DNA from: Burkholderiales bacterium | GTDB taxonomy: Bacteria; Pseudomonadota; Gammaproteobacteria; Burkholderiales; JAEUOS01 | Direction of reading: 5' to 3' | DNA length: 64,000 nucleotides | NCBI GenBank assembly: GCA_947473125.1 | Contig: CANJDH010000004.1 | Coordinates: 34,825 to 98,824 of the forward strand | The notes under the pieces: generated by a model | The model's input: only the letters and a program-made list of their open reading frames with translations | Told to the model about the DNA's origin: nothing | The model's database searches: none | Part shown: one piece after another, positions 1-10,223 of the stretch | Layout: each line of letters starts with the position of its first letter | Numbering within the stretch: position 1 is the stretch's first letter | Translations under genes and position numbers: made by a program

Positions 1-847
1 CGCCGCACTCCTCAAACACGGCGTCGTAGACCGCGTCTTCACCGGCCAAGGCCGCGGTGTGCGACATCGCTGCGCGCGCGCCCGCCGCGGTGCGCCCGAC
101 CTTGACGATCACCACCGGTTTTTTTGCGTCGCGCGCCGCCAGCAAGGCGTGGCGCAGGCGCGGGCCGTCGCGGCAGCCTTCGAGGTAGGCCAGTATCACT
201 TCGGTCTCATCGTCATGCGCGAACCATTCGATCACGTCGGCCGCCTGCACCCCCGCTTCATTGCCGGTGGTAACCCAGTGCGACAAGCCGAGGCCGCCCT
301 TGCGCGCCATCGAATAGGCATAGCCGCCGAAGGCGCCGCTCTGGCTCACCAGCCCGATCTTGCCGACCGGCGGCACCCCGGCCAGCGGCCCCGGCGAAAA
401 CGTCGCGAACAGGCGCGCACGCAGGTTCATCACGCCCAGGCAGTTGGGGCCGACCAGCAGCATACCGGCATCGTCCGCAATCTTTGCCATGTTGGCCTGT
501 TGCGCGACGCCGTCGCCGCCGACTTCGGCAAAACCCGAGGTGAACATGATGGCCGCCTTGACGCCGGCCTGCACACATTCACGCATCACCTGTTCGGCAT
601 GGGCCACCGGCACCGCGATGATGGCGAGGTCGACCGCGCCACCGGCATCGAGAATGCTGCGCACCGCCGGCAGGCCCTGGATCTCGGACGCCTGCGGATG
701 CACCGGAATCACCCGACCCGCATAACCCAGCGTGCTGAGCAGCGCCACCGGCACGCCGCCGACCTTGTGCTGGTTGGTGGAGGCACCAATGATAGCCACC
801 GATTGCGGGCGCAGCAGGGCATCGAGGGAAAGTGGTGCGTGCGACAT
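1..847 (-). CDS. NDP-forming acyl-CoA synthetase / CoA-binding protein, N-terminal part (truncated by window edge)
   Basis: Minus-strand translation MSHAPLSLDALLRPQSVAIIGASTNQHKVGGVPVALL...LVGPNCLGVMNL...GLVSQSGAFGGYAYSMA; ADP-forming acetyl-CoA synthetase/CoA-binding motifs; runs off the left edge. Confidence 0.85.
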   Translation of the reverse strand, partial: MSHAPLSLDALLRPQSVAIIGASTNQHKVGGVPVALLSTLGYAGRVIPVHPQASEIQGLPAVRSILDAGGAVDLAIIAVPVAHAEQVMRECVQAGVKAAIMFTSGFAEVGGDGVAQQANMAKIADDAGMLLVGPNCLGVMNLRARLFATFSPGPLAGVPPVGKIGLVSQSGAFGGYAYSMARKGGLGLSHWVTTGNEAGVQAADVIEWFAHDDETEVILAYLEGCRDGPRLRHALLAARDAKKPVVIVKVGRTAAGARAAMSHTAALAGEDAVYDAVFEECG

Positions 848-854
848 TGAATCC

Positions 855-1963
855 TTAGCGATAAGAGGAGGACTGCGCAAACGCGGCCCGGGTCTCGCGC
901 ACCAGGCGCTCGACCACCTCGTGCACGGTCGTCAATTCGTTGAACCAGGCGCAGCTTTGCCCGAGCGCTTCATACACCAGCGGTTCCACCTGATGTTCCT
1001 CGATGGCGGCGAGCAATTCACCGGTAAGGGCATGCTGGTAGGGCATCGGCAGTTGTGCCGGGGCGCCCGGCGCCTCCCATTCATCGACCCAGGCGCTTTT
1101 GAGCACGCGGCACGGTTTGCCGCTGTGGGCGCGCGTCATCACCGTGTCTTCGCTGGTGGCCGCCAATACTTTCTTGAGTAACACCGGCGGGGTGTGGTAT
1201 TCACGCGTAGCGAGCCACGCGGTGCCGAGCCATGCGCCCTGCGCGCCCATGGTAAGCGCCGCGGCAATCTGCGCGCCGTGGCCGATGCCGCCGGCCGCCA
1301 GCACCGGGGTGTTGCCGGCGGCCTGGACGATCTGCGGCACCAGCGTGAAGGTGCCGACCGGGCCGGTGTGGCCACCGGCATCGTTGCCCTGCGCAACCAG
1401 CACATCCACCCCGGCAGCGAGCGCGGGCACCACATGGCGTACCGAGCCGATCAGCGCGAAGCTCACCTTGCCGCGCGCTTTTGCCGCGGCAATCACTTCG
1501 CGCGGCAGGCCGACTGCGGTGGCAACGGCGTTGACGTCGGATGCCAGCACCGCCTCGGTCTGGTCGCGAAACAGCTTCTGGTTGCGCAACACATGCGAGA
1601 AAAAATGCGGTTTGGTTTGGTCCGGCACGGCGTATTTTTTGCGCAAGCCTTCTACAAACGCGACGCTGGCAGCCGGCAGCTTGGCCTTGGCAGACTCGCG
1701 GTCCGGTTCGTCCGCCGCCAGCGCCGGATACATGATGTCGACGCCGAACGGCCGTGCGCCGATGCGTGCGCGAATCTCTTTCAGGTCGGCTTCGATCCGG
1801 TCCGGCATTTCGCGTGCCGCGCCGAATACCGGGAAGCCACCGGCCTCTGCCAGCGCCACGGTAACGTCGACCGAATGCGAAAACCCGAAAATCGGCACCT
1901 CGATGCCGAGGCGCTCGCACAGGGCGTTGCGCAAGGCGTCGGGCAAACCATCAGGCAAACCCA
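855..1963 (-). CDS. Nitronate monooxygenase / 2-nitropropane dioxygenase family
   Basis: ORF 855..2009 with a likely GTG start near 1963; VAQGNDAGGHTG and ALTMGAQGAWLGTAWLAT motifs typical of the NMO family. Confidence 0.85.
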
Positions 1964-1966
1964 CGT

Positions 1967-2935
1967 TCAGTCGAGCTTGATGTTGCCGGCCTTGATCACC
2001 GCGGCCCACTTGTCGGTGTCGGACGCGATCAGCCGGCTCATTTCAGCCACCGTCATCGGTTGCCCGACTTCACCGCCGAGCTTTTCCATTTTTTCCCTGA
2101 CGTCGGGCATCGCCAGCACCTTGGAAAAGTCCGCATTGATTTTGTCGAGCACCTCCTTGGGTGCACCGGAGCGGGTAAAAAACGCATACCAGGGCAATAC
2201 GCCGGCCTCGGCGTAGCCAGCTTCAGCCATGGTCGGCACATTCGGCAGTTGTTTTGAGCGCTGCGGGCTGATCACGCCAAGCGCCTTCAACTTGCCGCTT
2301 TGCACATGCTGTGTGATCAGGCCGATCGAGACGAAGGCCACGTCAAGCTGGCCGCCGATCAGGTCGGTCACCACCTGCGGCTGGCCCTTGTAGCCGATCG
2401 ACGTGAGCTGGATGCCGGCGACCTGCTTCAACAATTCCGTCGACAGGTGAATCGACGAACCGGTACCGGGATTGCCATAGTTCATGCCGGGCTTGGCCTT
2501 GGCCAGCGCCACAAACTCCTTGAGTGTATTGGCCGGCGAGTTGGCCGGCACCAGGATGGCGGAGGTGGTCCAGGCGGCGATGCCGAGTCCGTTGAAGTCC
2601 TTTTTCGGGTCCCAGCCGGCGTTGGTCGACAGACTAGGGTTCGCAGTCAGCGCAGGGCCGGTGATCAGCCAGGTATAGCCGTCGGGTGCCGCCTTGGCCA
2701 CCGCGTCGGTGCCGATGTTCGAGTTGGCGCCGGGGCGCGCTTCGGTGATGAAGGGCTGACCCCACATGACGGAGAGCTTGTCGGTGATGACGCGCCCGAC
2801 CACATCGACAATACCGCCGGCCGGGTAAGGCACGATCACCTTGATCGGCTTGTTCGGAAAAGTGCCTTGTGCCTGCACGCCGCAGGCGCCAAGCGCCAGA
2901 ATCATCGCGCCCGCAATCTTCGCTATGCTTCGCAT
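1967..2935 (-). CDS. Bug/TctC-family tripartite tricarboxylate transporter substrate-binding protein
   Basis: Signal peptide MRSIAKIAGAMILALGACGVQAQ, then FPNKPIKVIVPYPAGGIVDVVGR and DGYTWLITGPALTANP; start chosen by signal peptide. Confidence 0.92.
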   Translation of the reverse strand: MRSIAKIAGAMILALGACGVQAQGTFPNKPIKVIVPYPAGGIVDVVGRVITDKLSVMWGQPFITEARPGANSNIGTDAVAKAAPDGYTWLITGPALTANPSLSTNAGWDPKKDFNGLGIAAWTTSAILVPANSPANTLKEFVALAKAKPGMNYGNPGTGSSIHLSTELLKQVAGIQLTSIGYKGQPQVVTDLIGGQLDVAFVSIGLITQHVQSGKLKALGVISPQRSKQLPNVPTMAEAGYAEAGVLPWYAFFTRSGAPKEVLDKINADFSKVLAMPDVREKMEKLGGEVGQPMTVAEMSRLIASDTDKWAAVIKAGNIKLD

Positions 2936-2972
2936 GCTGTGTCTCCTCTTATATTTGGATGGACTATACCTG

Positions 2973-4262
2973 ATGGACTTCGACTCTTCTGCGCGTGCGC
3001 AAGAATGGCTGGGCCGCCTGCAAGCCTTTTTCGACACCGAGATCCTGCCGCGCAATCGCGAATGGATCGAGCATGTGGTGCGGCGCGGTGAACCCGCCCC
3101 CTTCATGCCGGCACTGCAGGCGAAGGCGCGCGCCGCCGGTCTGTGGAACCTGGGTCTGCCCGACCTCGCCCCGGACGAACCGGGCACGCGCCTCACCAAC
3201 CTCGAGTACGCGCCGCTGGCCGAACTGCTCGGGCGCGTGTTCTGGGCCTCGGAAGCCTTCAATTGCCACCCGCCGGACGTGCCCAACATGATCACGCTGC
3301 AGCACGCCTGCACGCCGGCCCAGAAGGAGCGCTGGCTGCGGCCCTTGCTCGAAGGCCGGACGCGCTCGGCCTTCGCGATGACCGAGCCGGCGGTGGCGTC
3401 GTCGGACGCGACCAACATCGCCTGCCGCATCGAAGCACGCGGCGATGACTACGTGATCAGCGGCCGCAAGTGGTTTTCCACCGGCGCCGCGCACCCGCGC
3501 TGTTCGATGCTGATGGTGATGGGGCGCATCGCCGACGGCGCCGGACACGCCGCAGATGGCGCGGCAACCGACGCTGCGGTCGGCATCAACCGCACCAGCC
3601 GCCATTCGATGATCATGGTACCGATGGATGCGCCGGGCGTGCGCCTGGTGCGCAACATCCGCTGGATGGGTTGCGATGACCATGTGGCCCCGATCGGCGA
3701 AATCGATTTTGTCGATGTGCGGGTCCCCAAGGAAAACCTGCTCGGCAAGCCCGGCGACGGCTTCAGGCTGGCGCAAGTGCGCCTCGGCCCGGCGCGCGTG
3801 CACCACTGCATGCGCTCGCTCGGCCTGTGCGAAATGCTGGTGCAGTTGATGATGGCGCGCGCCAGGGAGCGCCGCGCCTTTGGGCGCGCCGTGATCGACT
3901 ACGACACGGTGCAGCGCTGGATCGCCGAAGCGCGCGTTGGCATCGAGCAGGCGCGCCTGTTGACGCTGCGCTGCGCCTGGCTACTGGATCGCGACGGCCA
4001 CCACGGCGCGTGGCGCGACGTGTCGCTGGTGAAAATTGCCGTACCCAACCTGCTGCAGACCATCGCCGACCGCGCCATCCAGGTGTTCGGCGCCATGGGC
4101 GGCTCGGACGACACGCCGATCCACCAGGCCCTCGCCTGGGGCCGCCTGCTGCGCATCGGCGACGGCCCCGACGAAGTGCACTACCGGCAGATCTTCAAGA
4201 TGGAGCCGCCTGCGCCGTGGAGTGTGGCGGACTCTCCCTACGTGATGCCTGGCCCGGCCTGA
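2973..4262 (+). CDS. Acyl-CoA dehydrogenase family protein
   Basis: SAFAMTEPAVASSDATNIACRIEARGDDYVISGRKWFSTGA; C-terminal QVFGAMGGSDDTPIHQALAWGRLLRIGDGPDEVH. Confidence 0.92.
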   Translation: MDFDSSARAQEWLGRLQAFFDTEILPRNREWIEHVVRRGEPAPFMPALQAKARAAGLWNLGLPDLAPDEPGTRLTNLEYAPLAELLGRVFWASEAFNCHPPDVPNMITLQHACTPAQKERWLRPLLEGRTRSAFAMTEPAVASSDATNIACRIEARGDDYVISGRKWFSTGAAHPRCSMLMVMGRIADGAGHAADGAATDAAVGINRTSRHSMIMVPMDAPGVRLVRNIRWMGCDDHVAPIGEIDFVDVRVPKENLLGKPGDGFRLAQVRLGPARVHHCMRSLGLCEMLVQLMMARARERRAFGRAVIDYDTVQRWIAEARVGIEQARLLTLRCAWLLDRDGHHGAWRDVSLVKIAVPNLLQTIADRAIQVFGAMGGSDDTPIHQALAWGRLLRIGDGPDEVHYRQIFKMEPPAPWSVADSPYVMPGPA

Positions 4263-4310
4263 GTGGCCCTGGAGGGTGCGTGCAAGGGGCGGGCGTGCAA
4301 GCCCTGCGCC

Positions 4311-4964
4311 TTAGCGCGGGCCCGTGGCCGCTTCGTTGACGTTGTTCTTGGCCACAAGCGCCTTGATCAGCCCGTCGACGCCATTGGACGCGATCGCGCC
4401 CTGAAACTGGCCCTTGTAGACCTCGACCAGGCGCGCGCCAAAGACGGCGAAATCGATCACCTTCCAGGTGCCGTCGACCTGCTCCAGGTAGTAGTCGATC
4501 GGAATCGGCTCCGCGCCGCCGGCACTCACCAGCGAGCGCACTGTGGCGTCGGTATCGCCGGGCTGCACGCGCAGCGGCCGGTATTCGATCCGGGTGTCCG
4601 GCTTGTAACCGGCGAATGCACCGGCATAGGTGTTGGTCAGCAGGCGTTTGAACTCGTAGCCCAGCGCCTGGCGCTGCTCGGGCGTAATGCGCGACCAGTG
4701 CGGGCCGAGCGTTGCCTGGGTCATGCGCGCAATGTTCACATACGGCATGACCTTGCCGTCGACCAGGGCGTTGATGCGCCGCCGGTCGCCGCCCTGGATC
4801 GCCTTGTCGGCATTGAGCTCGGCCGTCACTTCCCCTACGGCGCGCTTGATGGTGGCATCGGGCGCCTCTTGCGCGATCGCGACACCGCCACACAGTATCA
4901 GCGCCAGACTGGCTGCCACGAGCCGCTTCAGGCTTGGCCGAATTGCATTGAACCAGGTTTTCAT
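4311..4964 (-). CDS. MlaC/Ttg2D-family phospholipid-binding ABC transporter auxiliary protein
   Basis: MKTWFNAIRPSLKRLVAASLALILCGG signal; YVNIARMTQATLGPHWSRITPEQRQALGYEFKRLLTNTYAGAF typical of MlaC. Confidence 0.85.
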   Translation of the reverse strand: MKTWFNAIRPSLKRLVAASLALILCGGVAIAQEAPDATIKRAVGEVTAELNADKAIQGGDRRRINALVDGKVMPYVNIARMTQATLGPHWSRITPEQRQALGYEFKRLLTNTYAGAFAGYKPDTRIEYRPLRVQPGDTDATVRSLVSAGGAEPIPIDYYLEQVDGTWKVIDFAVFGARLVEVYKGQFQGAIASNGVDGLIKALVAKNNVNEAATGPR

Positions 4965-5276
4965 GCTTGTTTGCCTACGCTCCAGAGAGATTGCCGACAA
5001 CCCGAAACGGGTTTGTCTGTGACAAACGCCGCAGGGCGGCAATCGGTGCACCAGACTCGGGCGAAAATGGTGTTAACAACTGTGTCGTTGCGGCGCCGAT
5101 GCCCCACGTCTCAGGAAGCAGACCATTGCAGACTCCCGTGGCTGACCGGCGCCACCCGGCGCCCTCGATAAGCGCCGCAAAATACGCAAATTCAATGGAC
5201 GCACAATCGCGTAAGGCCCTATATTCGGGGAAGGCGGGGAAACATGGCGGCGTTGCGCCGCGGGAGAACACATAAC

Positions 5277-6377
5277 ATGCCTCACACCATTGATCGCGTC
5301 CCGGGCGCCGGGGCGCCGCGCGCGGCCGAAGGCACAGGCAGCATCACGCGCCGCGGCCTGCTGCGCGCCATGGGAGGAGTGTCGGCCGCGCTGGCGCTAC
5401 CGACACCGACAATCGGCGTCGCCCAGACCGCGGCGCCCACCCCGGTCACCCTCAGCGTGCCCGGCCCGGGCAACTCGGTATCGATGCCTTTGGAGCTGGC
5501 CGTCAAACTCGGCCTGGATCGCGCCGAAGGCCTTGCAGTGCGCATGCGCTTTGTCGGCGGCGGCGGCGTCGCCATCAAGGAGCTGCTCTCGGGCAACACC
5601 GACTTTGCGGTCTTCGGGCTGCCCGCCGCCATGGGCACGAATGTCGGCGAACGCCGCCTGGTGGCACTGGCCGCGCTGGACGACCTGCCGCTCTACACCC
5701 TGATGGTGCGCGCCGACCTGGCCGGCAGCGTCAAGTCGGTGGCCGACCTGAAGGGGCGCGTGATCGGCATCCACAGCAACTCCCTGTCGACCAAGACCAC
5801 TTCGCATCTTCTCGCCGACCTGGTGCTGCGCACCCACAATGTGGCCCCGGACGGCGTACGTTATATCGCCGCCGGCCAAAGCTGGGAAACCCAGAGCGCC
5901 GCCTTTATCAGCAAGACTGTCGATGCCTCGATGTGCGACGAGCCGTTCGGCACACGTCTCGCCGAGGAGCGCCTGGCATTCCAGCTGTTCAGTACCGGCA
6001 ACCCAGCGGATGCGCGCACCACGCCGGGCGCGGGCTTTTTGCGCGCCACCCTGATCGCACGTGCCGACCTGGTCAGTGCCCGCGCCGGCCTGGCCGAGCG
6101 CATGGTGAAGGTGGTGCAACGTGCACTGGCTGAACTGGCGCGCCGCACGCCCGAGCAGATCGCCGATGTGCTCGAACTCCCCGCTGCCGAACGCAAGGCC
6201 TTCGTCGCCGTGTTCAGGAAGTATCCGCGCCAATACAGCACCGACGGCAAATTTTCGACGGCGCAGCTGCGTGACACCGAAGCCTTCTTTCGCGCCAGCA
6301 CGGCCGGCGACGCGGCGGCACAGCGTTTTGCGCTCGACTCCATGCTGGTAGACCGCTGGGCCGGGCGTAAACCCTGA
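5277..6377 (+). CDS. NMT1/SsuA-like ABC-type substrate-binding protein with twin-arginine-type signal
   Basis: SITRRGLLRAMGGVSAALALP leader; PGNSVSMPLELAVKLGL, DLKGRVIGIHSNSLSTKTTSHLL; ends 5 nt before the next CDS. Confidence 0.8.
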   Translation: MPHTIDRVPGAGAPRAAEGTGSITRRGLLRAMGGVSAALALPTPTIGVAQTAAPTPVTLSVPGPGNSVSMPLELAVKLGLDRAEGLAVRMRFVGGGGVAIKELLSGNTDFAVFGLPAAMGTNVGERRLVALAALDDLPLYTLMVRADLAGSVKSVADLKGRVIGIHSNSLSTKTTSHLLADLVLRTHNVAPDGVRYIAAGQSWETQSAAFISKTVDASMCDEPFGTRLAEERLAFQLFSTGNPADARTTPGAGFLRATLIARADLVSARAGLAERMVKVVQRALAELARRTPEQIADVLELPAAERKAFVAVFRKYPRQYSTDGKFSTAQLRDTEAFFRASTAGDAAAQRFALDSMLVDRWAGRKP

Positions 6378-6382
6378 GAACC

Positions 6383-9300
6383 ATGTTCGCCAAATCCGCC
6401 TCCCTGCGCAGAAGCCTTGCATGGCGCCTGCTGGTCGCCCTGGCGATCGCACTGGTAGTCACTGCGTTAGGGATTGCCCTGGCGTCGCGCCTCATCGGCA
6501 GTTCCGTGGGTCGGCATCAGCTTGATACCGCCGCGGGTCACTTCAAGGCGCGCATCACCGGCATGGAGAGCGATTGGCGCTTACAGGCCGAGGCGTTCCG
6601 CTCCCAACTGCTGGTAAGCCGGGTACTGGAGGAGCCTGACGTGCGCCTCCTGCGGGCACGCCTCACTGCGTTCAGCACGGCCCTCGGCGGGGAAGGCACG
6701 TTCAGCCACATCGTGCTCACGGATGCCGCCAACCACATCGTGCACAGCACACGCACGCGCTCCGCGCAGGATCTCGAACTGCCGGCCGCAAGCGCGCAGC
6801 CGGCCTGGATTTTCGGCCAACTCGACCAAACGCTGTATCGCTCGTTCAGCCTGCCGGTGACCCTGGCGAGCGGCCGCGGCCACCTTTTCCTGTTCGCCCC
6901 GGTCGACAATGCGCTACTCGGGCGCAATGTATATCCCGACACTGCGGTTTGCCTGCTCTGGAAGGGCCAGGTGGTTGCGGAATCCCCTGCCCTGTCAGCG
7001 GCCGGCGATCCGGCTCCGCCGACAACCTCGACGCGCCTGATGAACTGGAGCGACGAACCTGCCGGCCCGCAGATTCGCATTGAGCGGCGCATCATCCTGC
7101 CACTGGGCGTGTGGCAGGTGCTGGGCATTGCGGCGTTGGCGTTGTTGGCCATCGGCCTGCTGGTGTGGTTAAGCCTGGGCCGCTGGCTGGCAAGGCAGTC
7201 GCGGCGCCTCACCGCCCTGGAGCAAGGCACTGCAGATTTTGTCGCGGCCGGCGGGCTCACGGAGGCCGTGCTGCGCAAGCTCGATGAGGCTGCGGACAGC
7301 CGCCGTGATGAAATATCGAAACTGGCCAGTGCAGCACGCAAGGCGATGCAAAACACCGGGCGCCAGGAGAGATTGCTCCAGCAGGAACAGCAGCGCATGC
7401 GCGACATGGCGGAGCTGTCGTCGGACTGGTTCTGGGAGCAGGACGCCGATTACCGGTTTACCTTCATGTCGGAATCCCTGCTGGCAATCAACGGTACGCA
7501 CGCCTCATCCATCGTCGGCAAGTTGCGCTGGGAGTTGCCGGTGTCTGCTGTCGATGACAAGATGTGGGCCGAACATCGTGCCCTGCTGGACCGGCGCGAA
7601 CCGTTCCGCGACTTCGAGTACCGTTTTTTGAACGACAACAGCGAGGTGCGCTGGTCTTCCGTCAGCGGCAAGCCGTTGTTCGATACCGATAGCCATTTCA
7701 CCGGCTATCGCGGCACCGGGCGCGACATCACCGAGCGGATGCATGGCGCCGCCCAATTGCGCGAGAGCGAGAGCCGCTCCCGTGCATTGCTCGAGCTGTC
7801 TTCCGACTGGTACTGGGAAATGGACGCCCGGCACCGCCTGACCCGGCGCGAGGGCGCGGTGCTGTCAAGGTTCGGCGTCAGGGCCGAGCAGGATCTCGGC
7901 AAGACCCATTGGGAGCTGGGCTACATCAACATTGACGACAACCAATGGAGCGCACACCGGGCCCTGCTGGAACGACACGAAGAATTTCGCGAAATGCTCG
8001 TCGGGCGCCCCGGGGCCGACGGCAACCTGATCTGGGCACGGCTCAGCGGCCGGCCGCGTTATGACGATCACGGTGCCTTCATCGGCTATCACGGCGTCGG
8101 CCGCGGCGTCACGGCGCAAGTCAACGCCGAGCGGGCGTTGCGCGACAACGAAGCGGAACTACGCCTCATCACCGACAGCGCGCCGGCATCGATCGGCTAT
8201 TTCGACCGGGATCTGGTCTTGCGATTTGCCAACCGCACCTGGGAAACCGTATTCAACCGCAAGGCAGCCGATACGGTGGGCAAGAACTTTCGCGACTTTG
8301 CCAGCCCGGCCACACTGCAGAAAGTCGATGCGCAATTTGAGAAGGCCCTGGGCGGCACCACGGTGAGTTACCGGCGCATCAATGATGCGCCGGGCGCGAT
8401 GGCAAGGGTTCTGGATTTCAGCCTGGTGCCGCATCGCGACGCGAGTGGCAACGTTGTGGGCTGCTACAGCATCGCGATCGATGTCACTGCCGTGACGGAA
8501 GCTCAGGAAGAAGTACGCAGCCTGCAGCACCTGTTCACGTCGACATTCCAGAATACGTCTGACCTGATGGCGATCTACCGGGTGGAATCGGATCGCCTCA
8601 TCATTGAAGGATTCAACCAGGCGCTCTGGCGTTTCTATGAAGCACGCTATGCGGGCATTGTCGTGTCCGACTGGGCCGGCAAGCCGATAAACCAGTTCTT
8701 GCGTGAAATCGTCGGCCTGACATCGGCGGAAACCGATGCCAGACTGGCCTCGTTCTGGAAATGTGTGCGCACTGCCGAAATGGTGCGCTACCAGACCGAC
8801 CTGCCGACACCGACCGGCACCCACCGGCGCGACTCGCTGCTGGTGCCGATCGCCGATACCACGGGCCGCGTCACCCACGTGTTTTACCGCGCGGCAGACA
8901 TCACCGAGCTGGCCCGGAAGGAAGAAGAATTGCAGGCGCTCAACGCCGGTCTGGAACGCAAGGTGGTGGCGCGCACCGCCGACCTCTCCGCCGCCAATCG
9001 CGAGCTCGAGGCATTCGCCTACGCGGTATCGCACGACCTGCGCACCCCCTTGCGCGGCATCGACGGTTTCAGCAAGCTGCTGGTCGATGAACTCGGCCCC
9101 TCGCTGGCGCCGAGCGGTGCCTCGCACCTGCAGCGGATTCGCCTTGGCATCCAGCGCATGGGCGACCTGATTGACGACCTGCTGCGCCTGTCGCGCGTAA
9201 CCCGTGGCCCACTCAAGCGCAGCCCGGTCGATCTCTCGGCGCTGGCCGCCGAAGTCGGCGCCGAGCTGGCGCGCCAGGCGCCGGGGCGCGATGTGGATTG

Positions 9301-9679
9301 GCGCATCATGCCCGGCATGAGCGTGTCGGCCGACCCGGGGCTGATGCGCTTGTTGCTCGACAACCTGCTCGGCAACGCCTTTAAGTATTCGCGCCACGTG
9401 GTGCACGCGGTGATTGAAATCGACGCGTCCCCCGCAGCCCGGGGTGTCGAGATTCGCGTGCGCGACAATGGCGCCGGCTTCGACATGGCCTACGCCGACA
9501 AGCTGTTCCAGCCGTTTCAGCGATTGCACGGCGTGAAGGAATTCGAGGGCACCGGCGTTGGCCTGGCCACGGTGTTTCGCATCGTGGCGCGGCACGGCGG
9601 CACGATTCATGCGCATGGCGAGACTGGCAAAGGCGCCGAATTTCGGATAACCTTGCCCCACGAGGAGCCTGACACATGA
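6383..9679 (+). CDS. Multi-PAS sensor histidine kinase with N-terminal extracytoplasmic sensor region
   Basis: TM near N-terminus and around residue 240; tandem PAS repeats (ELSSDWFWEQDADYRF / ELSSDWYWEMDARHRL); HisKA FAYAVSHDLRTPLRGIDGFSKLL; HATPase DNLLGNAFKYS, DNGAGFD, GTGVGLATV. Confidence 0.93.
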   Translation: MFAKSASLRRSLAWRLLVALAIALVVTALGIALASRLIGSSVGRHQLDTAAGHFKARITGMESDWRLQAEAFRSQLLVSRVLEEPDVRLLRARLTAFSTALGGEGTFSHIVLTDAANHIVHSTRTRSAQDLELPAASAQPAWIFGQLDQTLYRSFSLPVTLASGRGHLFLFAPVDNALLGRNVYPDTAVCLLWKGQVVAESPALSAAGDPAPPTTSTRLMNWSDEPAGPQIRIERRIILPLGVWQVLGIAALALLAIGLLVWLSLGRWLARQSRRLTALEQGTADFVAAGGLTEAVLRKLDEAADSRRDEISKLASAARKAMQNTGRQERLLQQEQQRMRDMAELSSDWFWEQDADYRFTFMSESLLAINGTHASSIVGKLRWELPVSAVDDKMWAEHRALLDRREPFRDFEYRFLNDNSEVRWSSVSGKPLFDTDSHFTGYRGTGRDITERMHGAAQLRESESRSRALLELSSDWYWEMDARHRLTRREGAVLSRFGVRAEQDLGKTHWELGYINIDDNQWSAHRALLERHEEFREMLVGRPGADGNLIWARLSGRPRYDDHGAFIGYHGVGRGVTAQVNAERALRDNEAELRLITDSAPASIGYFDRDLVLRFANRTWETVFNRKAADTVGKNFRDFASPATLQKVDAQFEKALGGTTVSYRRINDAPGAMARVLDFSLVPHRDASGNVVGCYSIAIDVTAVTEAQEEVRSLQHLFTSTFQNTSDLMAIYRVESDRLIIEGFNQALWRFYEARYAGIVVSDWAGKPINQFLREIVGLTSAETDARLASFWKCVRTAEMVRYQTDLPTPTGTHRRDSLLVPIADTTGRVTHVFYRAADITELARKEEELQALNAGLERKVVARTADLSAANRELEAFAYAVSHDLRTPLRGIDGFSKLLVDELGPSLAPSGASHLQRIRLGIQRMGDLIDDLLRLSRVTRGPLKRSPVDLSALAAEVGAELARQAPGRDVDWRIMPGMSVSADPGLMRLLLDNLLGNAFKYSRHVVHAVIEIDASPAARGVEIRVRDNGAGFDMAYADKLFQPFQRLHGVKEFEGTGVGLATVFRIVARHGGTIHAHGETGKGAEFRITLPHEEPDT

Positions 9680-10113
9680 CGCAGGGTACGATTTTGCTGG
9701 TGGAAGACAACGAAGACGACGCCACGCTCACCGTGCTCGCCTTCAAGCGTGCCAACCTGCTCAACAAGGTGGTGGTCGCCGACGACGGCGCCAAGGCGCT
9801 TGATTACCTGTTTGGCGACAATGCCTTTGCCGGCACCGGCGAGCCGATGCCGATTCTGATGATCCTCGACCTCAACCTGCCGAAGGTCTCGGGGCTCGAT
9901 GTGCTCAAGCGGGTGCGCTCTGAAGAGCGCACCAAATACATGCCGGTGGTGGTGCTCACGACCTCGATCGAAGAGGAAGACGTGATCAACAGCTACGCGC
10001 GCGGCGCCAACGCCTATGTGCGCAAGCCGGTGGAGTTCGAGAATTTCCTTGATGCCGCCTCCAAGCTCGGCATGTTCTGGCTGCTAACCAACGTCCAGCC
10101 GCCGATCACCTGA
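9676..10113 (+). CDS. Rcp1-like single-domain response regulator
   Basis: TILLVEDNEDDATLTVLAFKRA; ILDLNLPKVSGLDVLKRVR; VVLTTS; VRKPVEF; start overlaps the stop of the upstream kinase (ATGA). Confidence 0.93.
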   Translation: MTQGTILLVEDNEDDATLTVLAFKRANLLNKVVVADDGAKALDYLFGDNAFAGTGEPMPILMILDLNLPKVSGLDVLKRVRSEERTKYMPVVVLTTSIEEEDVINSYARGANAYVRKPVEFENFLDAASKLGMFWLLTNVQPPIT

Positions 10114-10223
10114 CCCGCCAGAACCCGCTCCAGGAGCGGATGTTGGCGGCACCCCACTGAAGAACCGCTCCTGGAGCGGATTTCATGGCAAGAGCCATGC
10201 AAAATCCTTTGTCGGCCGCTTGG

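Noticed and set aside
1194-2216. 340-aa + strand ORF
   Set aside because: Opposes nitronate monooxygenase and a Bug receptor; no domain.
8159-9661. 500-aa minus-strand ORF
   Set aside because: Antisense to the PAS histidine kinase; no recognisable domain.
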